Positions 43,806 to 54,276 of a stretch of DNA of 64,000 bases are shown piece by piece (the first letter of the stretch is position 1; each line of letters begins with the position of its first letter). The stretch is taken from assembly GCA_946122785.1 (NCBI GenBank), contig CAMGYJ010000010.1, positions 33,025,608 through 33,089,607 of the forward strand, read 5' to 3'. The stretch is from Linum tenue. Taxonomy: Eukaryota > Streptophyta > Magnoliopsida > Malpighiales > Linaceae. The translations under genes and the position numbers were made by a program. The notes under the pieces were generated by a model. The model was not told where the DNA came from and searched no databases. It worked only from the letters and a program-made list of their open reading frames with translations.

Positions 43806-43816
43806 CCCCACACTTA
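43806..43816 (-). other. Internal purine-rich motif of Gypsy-3
   Basis: On the minus strand, TAAGTGTGGGG preceded by GGGACAATGTTCCATCC. It is a second copy of the polypurine motif, about 1.7 kb from the one at the 3' LTR and about 100 bases after the third ORF. Confidence 0.7.
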
Positions 43817-43919
43817 GGATGGAACATTGTCCCTAATGTTCTGTACCTAGACTCTAAACATGCAAACACACAAATGAAAAAGTAAGCAAAGGGAAAGATG
43901 AAAAACCTCGGGACAAATG

Positions 43920-45693
43920 CTAGGCGGATGAGGTGGGAGGTGGTGGAAGGTCGCTCGGGCAATCAATTCCACTCTTCTTGAGATGCTCGGCCATTTTCTG
44001 AATAAATTGATGTTGGATGTTGATTTGGTGTTGCTGCTGCTGGTACTTATGATCTTGTTGCTCCAGTTGTTGTTGTAGGTGAGCAATGATGTCCCCCGGG
44101 TGAGTGCCTTGTGGCGGGGTGCTTGTGGAGTGATTTGGATCAGCTTGGGGAGTCCTTGAAGATGCTCCTGAGGTGCTGGCAGCGGCTGCTAGGATTTCTA
44201 TTGCACGGGCAGCAGCCAAATCATCTTCTTCTGTTGCTTCCTTGGTCGTGGTTTTCTCCGTCTTGGCTTTTGCTTTCTCTTCCTTGATTTTGTTGAATTC
44301 AGGTATCGATACATACCTTCCTCTTGATCTGATTCTTCTTATGTAGTTCATATTGGATAGAGTTCTTTCTTCGATTACTATGGTTCCCTCGCATTTGTCG
44401 ATGCCTTTTGGATTCTTTGGAAATCTGCAACAAGTTTGGGCTATCGCAGTAATGATTCCTCCAAATCTGATGTTTCCCTTTGATCCTTTTGAAGCTTGCT
44501 CTCCCAGGAGAACTCCCAACCAATAGCCCAAGTTGAGTGGCTTCTTCGTGACACAACTGTAGAGGAAGCGGAGGTCGGTATTGTGTACACCGGGGTTGTC
44601 GGAACCACGACCCAAAGCTGTCCGACACAGGTATTCATGTACCAGCACCAAAGCAGGATCTCGAATGGTCTTTCTTCTTGTCTTCTGTGAGTAGAACTCT
44701 TTATCATCATCTGCAATTGTTCTCCAAAAAGCCTTTTCATCATAAGGAAGCTCAGGTTCTGTTGTTGCTGCCCCATCAAATAGCAAAGCCTTGTGTACTT
44801 GGCTCAAGGACAACTCAAATTGTTTGCCTCCCAAAGAAAACTGAAACCTGCTGTTGATTCCATCTTTATGAAAGACAAATGTAGCTAGAAACGCCCTTGT
44901 CAATTTTTCATAAGTAGGAAATCTCATCTCTTGGAATCTAGGCCAGCCCATATTCTTGAAGTAATTCAGCACATTCTCCTCTATTCTAGTAATTTTCAGC
45001 ACATCCAAATCCATAAATTGAGAGGTAATTACCGGCCGAGCAAGAAGAATCTTGTATTTCTCCACATGTTCAGGAGGAATAAGAGGTTTACCGAAGGTTG
45101 CTGAGACATCTACTCCACTGTTTGTTGCTGCCGATTTTGATTTTGTAGTAGTTTTGGCCTTTTTTGCTTCTCGGTTGGGCTGTAGGTTGTGAGGGAGCTT
45201 GCCTTTTTGATGGTGACTTCTTGTTATTGTCTTTAGCCTTCTGTTTTCTTTCCGGTTGAGGTGCATTGTTGCTGGAACGTGTTCGCTTCAATGGTGGCTC
45301 TCCCGGCTTGGTTTTGGCACTTTCCTTGGCTTGTGGTGGAGGTAGATGACTGCTGCAGCTTTGGTGCTCAGATGGCAGCTCCATTGAATCGTCAAAAGCG
45401 TCGATTGTGGCTTGAACATAATCTCCCATCATCTGAAGTTTCGATCCATCCGGTAGAGGCATAACAATAACTCTTTCCACTATCTTCTTCCCAATACTGC
45501 CTCTAACAACCCTATGAAATGTGGAGGGAACTTCAATGCCGGCAACTTCTGGTCTAGGCTCTGGAACTGGACCGGTTTCAGAGAGAAGACATAGCTCATA
45601 AGTCATATCCCACTTTCTGAATTCTGTCTCTCCATCAATGCTACGGTCAACCACTTGGAAGTGGCCAACTCCAGCGATTTTTTTCCTCACCAT
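43920..45693 (-). CDS. Gypsy-3 third ORF, Athila ORF-like
   Basis: Two overlapping minus-strand frames (45693-45088 and 45266-43920) form one protein, with a frame change at the A6 run (plus 45160-45165). The first part begins MVRKKIAGVGHFQVVDRSID and turns lysine/proline-rich. The second carries MRFPTYEKLTRAFLATFVFH and RFQFSLGGKQFELSLSQVHK, resembling the ATHILA ORF-1 type conserved region (FxLGG... LTL). It ends in a Gln-rich coiled-coil-like tail before PSDLPPPPTSSA. Position between integrase and 3' LTR is that of the extra ORF of Athila elements, sometimes called env-like. I see no signal peptide or membrane segment, so an envelope role is not supported here. Confidence 0.75.
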
Positions 45694-45954
45694 AGCTGCT
45701 TCTCAGAATTATTTCCTCCAAAGATAGAGCAGAATCAAGCTGTCTTCTTCTTTGCTCAAACTTTGTACTTCACCATAGCTTGCAACAAGCAATATGCTCC
45801 ATTCTTGACGAACCCATGAGCACTAGAGTCATTTCGAGTTGATGGAGAAGGATTTCTGTTAATTTGATGAGCAGAATTTGGGTTTTAGAAAACCCTAGAA
45901 ATTGGGCAAAAGTGATGGAGAAGGAGGAATGAGGAGAATTGGTTGGATTGAAGA

Positions 45955-46525
45955 GAGGGTGGGTTTTATGGAAGAACAGGAGAAGAAGAAGGAAGAAGGA
46001 AGAAGGAAGAAGGAAGAAGAAAGAAGGAAGAAGAGGAACAGAGAAGAAAAACGAAGAGGAAGAAGAAGAACGAAGAGGTAGGAGAAGGAGAAAAAAGTGG
46101 AATTGGAGAGAGAGAAAGCCGAGTTTGTCTTCTGTTTTTTTTTTTTTTTTTTACCGCTCCACTTCTTTTTTTTTTTTTCGTTATCTCCTCTTTTTTTTCA
46201 CGTTTTTTTTTTTTATCTCCCTTTTCTCTCTCTTTCTATTCTCTGCGGAGACTATTTTTATCTTTCTTTTCTTTTTTCGGAAATTTTTTTTTTTTTCTGC
46301 GGGAGAACATACCCGCCCTCTGTCTATCTCTCTCTCTCTTTTTGTTTTTTTTTTTTTTTTTTTTGAAATCCGATTTTTTTTTTTCCTTTCAGCCGAGACT
46401 CCAAAGTCTAATCTATCTCTCTCTCTTATTTTTTTTTTTTCTTTTTGTATTTTTTTTTTTTTGTTGTGCAGCCGTGCACATATCTTTGGTTTTTTTTTTT
46501 TTTTTTTTTTTTGACAAGAACGGGA
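45955..46525. repeat. Low-complexity (GAAGAA)n and poly-T tracts
   Basis: A purine-rich GAAGGAAGAA stretch (45970-46110) is followed by multiple T runs up to more than 20 bases. Open frames here are artefacts of the low complexity. It separates the third ORF from integrase in Gypsy-3. Confidence 0.9.
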
Positions 46526-46731
46526 ATTCTCCCTTTCAGTCCCCCCTTCCTTCTCAGAAATGCCATATCAGTCCTCCCCCCAAAACTTTCAGATTAGTCC
46601 TCCCCCACATTTGCGGTTTGCCTGTGCTAATTTTGCAGCCTCCCTGTGCAAAAAGCAATCTGCCCGTGTACCTACAAAACACCAAATAATACCTTCCTCA
46701 AGGCTTTTGGAGCTGAAATTTGGCGGAGAGC

Positions 46732-47111
46732 ATGGTTGTCACGCCGGCCGGCGTGCCACTGGTTGAACCTGGTTCAACCTGTACCGGTCATAAAACCGGC
46801 ATGACACCACCGGTATGACCGGCATGATCGATATACAAATCTCCAAGTAAAATGACCTTATCTTAGTGAATTTAATTGATAAAAAATACTTTATTATTTA
46901 TTTTATGTGTTAAAAAGTTAAATGTTGATGTTATTTGTTGGATCCAAGTACAAATATTTAGGTATTGACGTTAAATGTCGTGTCTAAATATGACTATTTG
47001 TAAATTATTTATAATATTAACCGGCATGAACCGGCACAAACCGGTATGTACCACCGGTCGAACCATTCCACTTGCTAAACCGGCACACTGGCATAAACCG
47101 GTTTGACAACC
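46732..47111. mobile_element. MITE in Gypsy-3, 380 bp
   Basis: TTGGCGGAGAGC occurs at 46720-46731 and 47112-47123, a 10-12 bp target duplication. Between them the left end ATGGTTGTCACGCCGG and the inverted right end GGTTGTCAAACCGG match. Subterminal DNA is rich in ACCGGCATG/ACCGGT motifs in both orientations. A duplication of this size best fits a Mutator-like origin. No coding capacity. Confidence 0.8.
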
Positions 47112-47177
47112 TTGGCGGAGAGCCTCTAGACAAACCCTAAAACTAAAAATAAAAAAAAATTGAAAGAAAAACTCACC

Positions 47178-47200
47178 TTGGGTTGCCTCCCAAGAAGCGC
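47178..47200 (-). other. Conserved hairpin after Gypsy-3 pol
   Basis: On the minus strand, GCGCTTCTTGGGAGGCAACC then CAA, about 40 bases after the pol stop at 47235. Its core TTGGGAGGCAACCCAA is identical to that in Gypsy-2 at 36138-36153. Confidence 0.75.
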
Positions 47201-47234
47201 TTGTTTAACGTCATTAGCTCGACGTTGGAATGGC

Positions 47235-47882
47235 TTAGTTTAGGCGATAGGAGGAGATCTCCAGCAGGGAGGCTCCTTCTATGTATTGTTTGAGTCTCTG
47301 GCCATTCACCTTGAACACCCCATTGTCACCAAGAATCTCGATTGCGCCATGAGGGAAGACTTTTGTCACCGTGAATGGTCCGGACCACCTTGATTTCAGC
47401 TTGCCCGGAAAGAGACGGAGACGAGAGTTGAAGAGTAATACCTTGTCGCCTACATTGAATTCTCGCCTTACAATGTGTTGATCATGCCACCTCTTCGTCT
47501 TCTCCTTATAGATTCGGGCATTCTCATAGGCGTTGAGGCGGATCTCATCTAGCTCATTCAATTGAAGGAGTCTCTTTTCTCCGGCTTGTTTCATATCATA
47601 ATTCAACTTCTTGATGGCCCAATACGCCTTGTGTTCGAGCTCCACCGGTAAGTGACATGCTTTGCCAAACACTAGCCGATATGGAGACATGCCTAATGGG
47701 GTTTTATAGGCAGTCCTATAGGCCCACAATGCATCATCCAACTTCCTCGACCAATCCTTCCGAGAGGAGTTAACGGTGGTCTCTAAGATGTGTTTCAACT
47801 CGCGGTTGGATACTTCAACTTGCCCGCTGGTTTGTGGATGGTATGGTGTTGCAATGCGGTGTTTGACCCCATATTTGGCCAA
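47235..47882 (-). CDS. Gypsy-3 integrase C-terminal part
   Basis: It continues the integrase core: [20 protein letters not shown] with the last catalytic Glu region, [20 protein letters not shown], then the C-terminal region [20 protein letters not shown] and [18 protein letters not shown]. It is the same protein as the pol frame ending at 47926. The two are separated by two one-base deletions, near 47940 and 47908. The methionine at 47882 is not a natural start. Confidence 0.88.
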   Translation of the reverse strand: MAKYGVKHRIATPYHPQTSGQVEVSNRELKHILETTVNSSRKDWSRKLDDALWAYRTAYKTPLGMSPYRLVFGKACHLPVELEHKAYWAIKKLNYDMKQAGEKRLLQLNELDEIRLNAYENARIYKEKTKRWHDQHIVRREFNVGDKVLLFNSRLRLFPGKLKSRWSGPFTVTKVFPHGAIEILGDNGVFKVNGQRLKQYIEGASLLEISSYRLN

Positions 47883-47925
47883 AAGTGTATTCAGCTCGCG
47901 ACTTGTGAATGAGTTCCTTCATCAC

Positions 47926-50900
47926 TTATGACAACTCGTGCACTCCAAAACGGGTGAACAAGTTCTTTCTCATGAAGTTCACCACCGTCTTTGATTCATT
48001 GGTTGGTAATGCGGCTGCCTCCACCCACTTTGATACATAATCGACAGCGACGAGAATGTATTTGTTGTTGTAGGATGATGGGAAGGGACCCATGAAGTCT
48101 ATACCCCATACATCAAACATCTCCACCTCCAAGATTGGTGTTTGTGGCATCTCCATCCTAGATGAGATATTACCTGTTCTTTGGCATCTATCACATGCAG
48201 CAACAAAGTTACGGGCATCATGAAATAAAGAAGGCCAAATACAAACCCGATTGTAAGAGACTTTTGCTGCTGTCCTTTGAGGTCCGAAGTGACCTCCTGC
48301 AGCTAAGCTATGACAAAAGTTGAGTACACTATAGACTTCATTTTCAGGAATGCAACGTCTTATCATGAGATCAGCACAATGCTTATACAAGAATGGATCA
48401 TCCCATATGTAATTCTTTGAAATAGTGATCAATTTCTTGCGTTGTTGGTAAGAGGCTTCAGGAAGCTTACCTGTTGCGAGGTAGTTTGCAATATCAGCAT
48501 ACCAAGGGGCTCCCTTCGTTATTATGGCAAAGAGTTGCTCATCGGGGAATGAGTCATCGATATCCAAATTGTCAATTGGAAGTGATTTTGCTTCCAACCT
48601 TGAGAGATGGTCGGCTACCAAGTTCGCCGAGCCTTTCTTGTCACGGATTTCTATGTCAAATTCCTGCAAAAGAAGAACCCATCGAAGTAGCCTAGGTTTG
48701 GCTTCCTTCTTAGAAAGAAGGTGTTTGATGGCTGCATGATCAGTGTACACAATGGTTTTTGAACCCATTAAATATGATCGAAACTTCTCAAATGCATAAA
48801 CTACCGCAAGTAATTCTTTCTCAGTTGTCGCATAATTCATTTGTGCATCATTAAGGAGTTTACTTGCATAGTAAATGGCATGTAACTTCCCTTCTTTCCG
48901 CTGCCCCAAAACAGCCCCTACTGCATAATCACTAGCATCACACATTAATTCAAATGGAAGATTCCAATCGGGTGCTGTGATAATGGGTGCGGATGTGAGC
49001 TCCTTCTTAAGCTTGTTGAAAGCCTGCAAACACTCATCAGAAAAGTTGAAAGCATTGTCTTTTGCTAACAATTCACATAAGGGTTTAGTGATCTTAGAAA
49101 AATCTTTAATGAACCTCCAGTAAAAACCGGCATGTCCTAAGAAACTTCTAATCCCTTTCACGTTGCTAGGTGGGGGAAGTCGTTCTATAACTTCAATTTT
49201 AGCTTTGTCAACCTCAATCCCCCTAGCTGAAATGCGATGTCCAAGTACTATACCTTCCGTCACCATAAAGTGACACTTCTCCCAGTTAAGGACTAAATTG
49301 GTCTCTTCACATCGCTGCAAAACCTTAGACAAGTTAGCTAGACAATGTTCAAAATTGGTACCAAAAGTTGAGAAGTCATCCATGAAAACTTCAAGACTTG
49401 TTTCTATCATGTCGGAGAAGATGGCTGTCATGCACCGTTGGAAGGTAGCCGGTGCGTTGCACAACCCAAATGGCATTCTTCGGTATGCAAAAACTCCTTG
49501 AGGACATGTAAAAGCTGTCTTCTCTTGGTCCTCCGGTGCAACTGGAATTTGAAAGTAGCCGGAGTATCCATCTAAAAAGCAATAGTGAGAATGACCAGCC
49601 AACCGTTCGAGCATTTGATCGATGAAAGGAAGTGGAAAGTGATCCTTTCGGGTTGACTCATTTAACTTCCTATAATCGATACAAACACGCCATCCGGTGA
49701 CAGTTCGAGTTGGTATGAGTTCATCCTTGTTATTTCTCACCACGGTAATTCCACCTTTCTTTGGGACAACCTGCACAGGACTCACCCACTTGCTGTCAGA
49801 AATAGGGTAAATAATTCCTGCATCTAATAGTTTCATTACCTCCTTTCTCACAACTTCCTTCATATGTGGATTGAGCCTCCTTTGGGCTTGGATTGAGGGT
49901 TTGTAACCCTCTTCCATGAGTATCTTATGCATACAAAAAGTTGGACTTATACCCGTAATGTCGGCAATAGTCCATCCTATGGCTTTGATATGTCGTTGCA
50001 AGATTCTCAAAAGCTCTTGTTCCTGAGAAAGGGTTAGTGAAGCCGAAATTATGACAGGCAATGTGGAATCCTTACCCAAATATGCATATTTGAGGTGACT
50101 AGGTAGTGGCTTTTGCTCTAGCTTTGGTGGTTGAATTCTTGATGGAACTAGCGTTTGGCGAGTTTGAGTTTCTCCTTCATTCTCAATCTGCATGGGTAAA
50201 GCCTCAAGCAATTGTGCCCTTTTTGACACGGTTAGGTTTTCATGTTCAACATCATCATCAAAAGCATCAAAATCAGAATCATAATCATAATCATTGTTGA
50301 GAACCTTTTCGGTGCATGATTCTATCACATCCACCACACATACATCATCATAAGAGTCGGGATACTTACTTGATCGGTAAACATTAAATCTTACCTCTTC
50401 TCCACATACTCTGAATGTAAGTTCTCCCTTTTGGACATCTATAAGTGCACCACCTGTGGCGAGGAATGGTCTTCCAAGAATGAGAGGCACCTCCCGGTCC
50501 TCATCCATCTCCAAGATCACAAAATCTGCCGGGAAGATGAACCTTCCCACTTTGACTAGGACATTCTCCACCACACCCTTTGGAATCTTCACTGATCTGT
50601 CCGCCAATTGGAGGGTGATCCGTGTTGGTTTGATCACATCTCTCAACCCCAATTTGTTGTAAACCGAGTAAGGCATCAAGTTGATCCCCGCTCCAAGATC
50701 ACAAAGGGATTTAGTGAAATCCTTATCTCCAATGGTGCAAGGAATGGTGAAGCTCCCCGGATCGTCTCTTTTCTCCGGTATTTTATTTTGAATCACTGCA
50801 CTACACTCAGAGGTGAGGGTTACCTTCTCAATATCGGACCACTTGCGCTTCTTTGTAAGTAACTCCTTCAAGAATTTAGCATAGGTAGGCATTTGTTCCA

Positions 50901-51372
50901 ATGCTTCCGCCAAAGGTATGTTGATGTGGAGTTGTTTGAAGAGATTTAGGAACTTTTTGAAGTTTGGGTCTTCCAAGGGCTTCATCAACCTTTGAGGGAA
51001 GGGTGCAGGTGGTTCATAAGGTTTAACCACCTCATCTTTTAATTTTTCATGTTTTGGAGGTGCAGTTGACGAATGCATGTGCAGTGGCAAAGTGCTTGCA
51101 TTTTGACCCTGCACATCTGCTTTTGCATTTTCTTCATCAGAATTTTCTGCATCTTCCCCCATGCGTGTTTGCTTCTTTTCCTTTGGATCTTCTAACTCCT
51201 TCCCGCTTCTTAAGGTGACGGCTACCACCTTGGCATCCCTTGGATTCCTCTCCGTGTTTGCGGGGAGAGTACCCGGGATGCGACCTTGAATGTCCGCCAA
51301 TGTTTGAGCCATTTGACCCATTTGTCGCTCCATTGCCAAAATGGATGATTGCACATTATTGTTGAGGGCCAA
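47926..51372 (-). CDS. Gypsy-3 protease, reverse transcriptase, RNase H and integrase N-part
   Basis: A 1148-codon frame. Protease active site [13 protein letters not shown] (about residue 227; DLGAG is the Athila-type variant of D-S-G-A). Reverse transcriptase from about residue 520 with [33 protein letters not shown] and catalytic VFMDDF near residue 660. RNase H with [14 protein letters not shown] (about 811) and [10 protein letters not shown]. Integrase zinc-binding [14 protein letters not shown] and CDRCQRTGN, then the core [12 protein letters not shown] (about 1087). It ends at a frameshift in the motif that should read VISDEGTHF. It is in the same frame as gag, one TAA away. Confidence 0.93.
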   Translation of the reverse strand: MALNNNVQSSILAMERQMGQMAQTLADIQGRIPGTLPANTERNPRDAKVVAVTLRSGKELEDPKEKKQTRMGEDAENSDEENAKADVQGQNASTLPLHMHSSTAPPKHEKLKDEVVKPYEPPAPFPQRLMKPLEDPNFKKFLNLFKQLHINIPLAEALEQMPTYAKFLKELLTKKRKWSDIEKVTLTSECSAVIQNKIPEKRDDPGSFTIPCTIGDKDFTKSLCDLGAGINLMPYSVYNKLGLRDVIKPTRITLQLADRSVKIPKGVVENVLVKVGRFIFPADFVILEMDEDREVPLILGRPFLATGGALIDVQKGELTFRVCGEEVRFNVYRSSKYPDSYDDVCVVDVIESCTEKVLNNDYDYDSDFDAFDDDVEHENLTVSKRAQLLEALPMQIENEGETQTRQTLVPSRIQPPKLEQKPLPSHLKYAYLGKDSTLPVIISASLTLSQEQELLRILQRHIKAIGWTIADITGISPTFCMHKILMEEGYKPSIQAQRRLNPHMKEVVRKEVMKLLDAGIIYPISDSKWVSPVQVVPKKGGITVVRNNKDELIPTRTVTGWRVCIDYRKLNESTRKDHFPLPFIDQMLERLAGHSHYCFLDGYSGYFQIPVAPEDQEKTAFTCPQGVFAYRRMPFGLCNAPATFQRCMTAIFSDMIETSLEVFMDDFSTFGTNFEHCLANLSKVLQRCEETNLVLNWEKCHFMVTEGIVLGHRISARGIEVDKAKIEVIERLPPPSNVKGIRSFLGHAGFYWRFIKDFSKITKPLCELLAKDNAFNFSDECLQAFNKLKKELTSAPIITAPDWNLPFELMCDASDYAVGAVLGQRKEGKLHAIYYASKLLNDAQMNYATTEKELLAVVYAFEKFRSYLMGSKTIVYTDHAAIKHLLSKKEAKPRLLRWVLLLQEFDIEIRDKKGSANLVADHLSRLEAKSLPIDNLDIDDSFPDEQLFAIITKGAPWYADIANYLATGKLPEASYQQRKKLITISKNYIWDDPFLYKHCADLMIRRCIPENEVYSVLNFCHSLAAGGHFGPQRTAAKVSYNRVCIWPSLFHDARNFVAACDRCQRTGNISSRMEMPQTPILEVEMFDVWGIDFMGPFPSSYNNKYILVAVDYVSKWVEAAALPTNESKTVVNFMRKNLFTRFGVHELS

Positions 51373-51375
51373 TTG

Positions 51376-52746
51376 TTATTGAATGTGGGTGCTTGTATGT
51401 GTCACAAATTGATCTAACCCCTTCATATTGTTGTCCGTTTTCTGCATGTGGGCAAGAATCAATTCTTCAAGATTTGACTTCTTCTCCTCTCGAGGTTGTT
51501 GAGGTTGAAACCCAGGTGGTGGGTTGTTGGGACGAATTCCAGTGGTGTTGTTATTTGACCATGAAAAGTTTGGATGTTTGCGCCATCCCGGGTTGTAGGT
51601 GTTGGAGTAGGCACCGCCTTGGTTTCTTTGATTATTGATAAATTGAACTTCCTCCAATTGGGCTGCTCCTATGGGGCATTGGTCTCGATGATGAGCACCT
51701 TCACACAACTCACAAGAAATAGTTTGGTCAGCGGAAACGAGAGAGAGGTTGGCCACTCTTCGTTCAAGTGCATCGAATTTGGCATCCAACTTGGCTTCGA
51801 TTCGTGCTTCCAAGCCGGTGAATTTGTCAACTTCATGCATACCGCCTCTCCTTCGTGAGCTCTTTTCTCCACCCCATTCATTAGCATCGGAGCACATGTT
51901 CTCTATGAGGTCATAGGCAGCTCCGGGCTCCATAGAAGTAAATCCTCCACCGGATGCTGTGTTCAAAGCTTGCCTGAACTCTCTTCTAATCCCATCAAAG
52001 AAGATGGTGATCACATTCCACTCCTCGAGGCCGTGGCTTGGGCACTTCAGCAAAAGCTCTTTATATCGCTCCCAAGCTTCACTTAGGCTTTCATCCTCGG
52101 CTTGTACAAAGTCTACAATCTCCTTTTGGGCTTTCATGGCTTTAGCGGGTGGAAAATATTTGTCAAGAAATGCCTTCTCTAGCTGCGGCCACGTGGTGAT
52201 AGATCGAGGCGCCAGGTTTTGGAACCAATGAGCCGCTCGACCTAATAATGAGAATGAAAACATATGCAGCCGGATTGCATCATCGGACACGCCAGGATTT
52301 TTCATGGTATCACAAATGCTACAAAATCTCCTCAAATGGTCATGAGGATCTTCTGTACTTGCTCCTGAGAATGTATAGCCATTTGTGATCATGTTGATGA
52401 AGGATGGTGTGATGTCGAGATTGGTGTTGCCGGTTGGAATGACAACCCCTGAAGCTCGGGCTCCAGTTCTTCGATTCAGCTTGCCTCGGATGGTTCGATC
52501 TTCAGGTGGGTCATTCCTCCCTTCACGGTGTTGATTGTTGTTGTGGCCTTGGGTAGCTCCCTCCTCCATTTTGCCTATAAGTGAAGAGATGAAACCCTTC
52601 TCTTCGTCTTGATGGCCTTTCGGAGAGGTAGGTGCTGATTTAGATTGGATGACTTTTCCTACCCTTGCCTGCTTCCGGTTGTACTTACACGCCTTCTCGA
52701 TTTCGTGATTTAGCGGCAACAACTCCTTAGTCCCCCTTCTTCGCAT
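51376..52746 (-). CDS. Gypsy-3 gag
   Basis: 456 codons. An N-terminal basic region, then the Retrotrans_gag core with ASTEDPHDHLRRFCSICDTM, LLGRAAHWFQNL, EKAFLDKYFPPAK and LSEAWERYKELLLKCPSHGL. A CELCEGAHHRDQCP zinc-knuckle-like motif lies near residue 345. The frame stops at TAA 51378-51376 in the context CAA TAA CAA TTG and continues directly as pol. The start at 52746 lies about 100 bases after the primer site. Confidence 0.92.
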   Translation of the reverse strand: MRRRGTKELLPLNHEIEKACKYNRKQARVGKVIQSKSAPTSPKGHQDEEKGFISSLIGKMEEGATQGHNNNQHREGRNDPPEDRTIRGKLNRRTGARASGVVIPTGNTNLDITPSFINMITNGYTFSGASTEDPHDHLRRFCSICDTMKNPGVSDDAIRLHMFSFSLLGRAAHWFQNLAPRSITTWPQLEKAFLDKYFPPAKAMKAQKEIVDFVQAEDESLSEAWERYKELLLKCPSHGLEEWNVITIFFDGIRREFRQALNTASGGGFTSMEPGAAYDLIENMCSDANEWGGEKSSRRRGGMHEVDKFTGLEARIEAKLDAKFDALERRVANLSLVSADQTISCELCEGAHHRDQCPIGAAQLEEVQFINNQRNQGGAYSNTYNPGWRKHPNFSWSNNNTTGIRPNNPPPGFQPQQPREEKKSNLEELILAHMQKTDNNMKGLDQFVTHTSTHIQ

Positions 52747-52844
52747 ACGCCAAGATGAAATATTCTGAACTTTTCCTGCACACTAAAACACAAATCAAAA
52801 TAGTTCACTCAAACAAAAATTTATTAAAACTGAATTTTTGGCAA

Positions 52845-52862
52845 TCCCCGGCAACGGCGCCA
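52845..52862 (-). other. Gypsy-3 primer-binding site
   Basis: Read on the minus strand, TGGCGCCGTTGCCGGGGA follows the 5' LTR after AGTTTT. It is identical to that of Gypsy-2. Confidence 0.88.
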
Positions 52863-52868
52863 AAAACT

Positions 52869-54276
52869 TGGTGGCGACAAAACTGCAAGTGCACAGTGTC
52901 GTACAAGTAATAAAGTGTAAGTAAAATTATCGTTCTCTAGGGGATTGGTGAAACTCAATAATTAATAAATTTAGTTCAAGAAACTATAGGAATTGCAAAG
53001 GTTGTAATCAAGTGATGATTTGCAAAGATTGCACAAATTAAGTAACTCGATAAATCAACTATTTTGGAGAAATTGATATTGGAGAGTTCCGGGGGAAACA
53101 CAAGATTTTACTATTTTACCTCAGTAAATTTAATTACCCTTGTCAATCGATTTAATCCATATTTCTACAATCGGGATACCTATAATTTGATAGCTATCTC
53201 TATCGAGAATTACCACGTACTAACTAATTAAGACAATTTCTACTATCGTAGTTAACTGAATTAATTAATTAGCCTTAAGAACGATATCCTTGAAATGACT
53301 GCATAATTCCCTATTTAATCCACTATCGCTTCGATAGGCAATTATGTCGTGTGAAATGTGTTCAGTTACTAGGTTTTCACTATCGTTATTAACCTAGAAA
53401 ACTACAAATCATTGTGAAGGTGGCCAATCAACACAAAGCGTTAAACAATTTCACACGATAGAAAATGGAAGAAAAACAAGTCATGATTAAAACATCGAGG
53501 CTAGATAATGAAATCCATAAGTTTCCCCCAGAAATTGGGGGATTAGTTCATGATGAAAAGAAAGTACATAAACATGCTAATGTTCAACATGATGACTAAC
53601 TACCAAAACAAAGGAGTAGAGAGAATACTAAGTGTTGAAGTTAATCCACAACTCACAAGAGTCTTCCTCCCTTCAAAATGCTCAACTCCAAAGTGTGCCA
53701 AAGTGAGCTCTCTCCTTTGATTTTTCTGTCTAAAACTAGTCTCCAAAAAGTGTCCCTTGCTCTCCTAGTTGCTGCCCCTTTTAAACCCATTTTCTACAGA
53801 TTTAATCCCACAAAACAAGACACTTGCAGGTCACATTTCCAAGAGAAGGCTGCTGCTAGCTTAAGTCTCTTTCTTTGCAATAAATTCTTGCATCATTTTC
53901 TCTATTGGTGAGCCACCAAATCCATTTGCTCACTTCAAGAAATCTGACCCAATCCCAATAATTTCTAAGGGTTGCTGACAGTTGAGTGAAGATTCCAACC
54001 ACAATAATTCGATTTGGGTCTTCATCGGTTTGGCCTCCTGCTGGACGTTTGCCTCTGCACATCTGCATTTTAACACTGCACCTGCATTCGGCCACTGCAC
54101 TTTGTTTTGTTCACAATCTTAGCTTCAATCTGTGTTAAATCGCTACATGTCTTGGTAATGACACTAGGGCCATTCCATGGTCAATATGAACTAATTTAGA
54201 GCAATTTAAACACATACATACATAAAGATCAATCATTTATGCACAGAATACATATATGTTTATGAAGCTTATCACA
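52869..54276 (-). repeat. Gypsy-3 5' LTR
   Basis: 1408 bp, same termini as the 3' copy. Its outer end at 54276 abuts the PMD codons for SHYEPP. Confidence 0.93.

Larger units (their letters stand above)
40703..54276 (-). mobile_element. Gypsy-3, Athila-like LTR retrotransposon, 13.6 kb
   Basis: Minus-strand element with LTRs 54276-52869 (5') and 42115-40703 (3'), which show only about four differences by eye, so it is the youngest large insertion. Interior in minus-strand order: primer site, gag, protease-RT-RNase H-integrase, a low-complexity spacer, an Athila-type third ORF, a purine tract. The insertion splits the PMD gene between EPP and SFFVG. CCACC stands at both junctions, and removal restores the frame. 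Because CCACCA also ends the LTR, the exact duplication is ambiguous. Two one-base defects in integrase and one in the third ORF lie in short homopolymers. Confidence 0.95.

Noticed and set aside
43920..45693. Envelope-like function for the Gypsy-3 third ORF
   Set aside because: No signal peptide, membrane segment or cleavage motif is visible; it resembles the Athila ORF family instead.
45939..46689. Plus-strand open frames rich in Phe/Lys/Arg
   Set aside because: They come from GAAGAA and poly-T low-complexity DNA inside a minus-strand retrotransposon; no motif supports coding.
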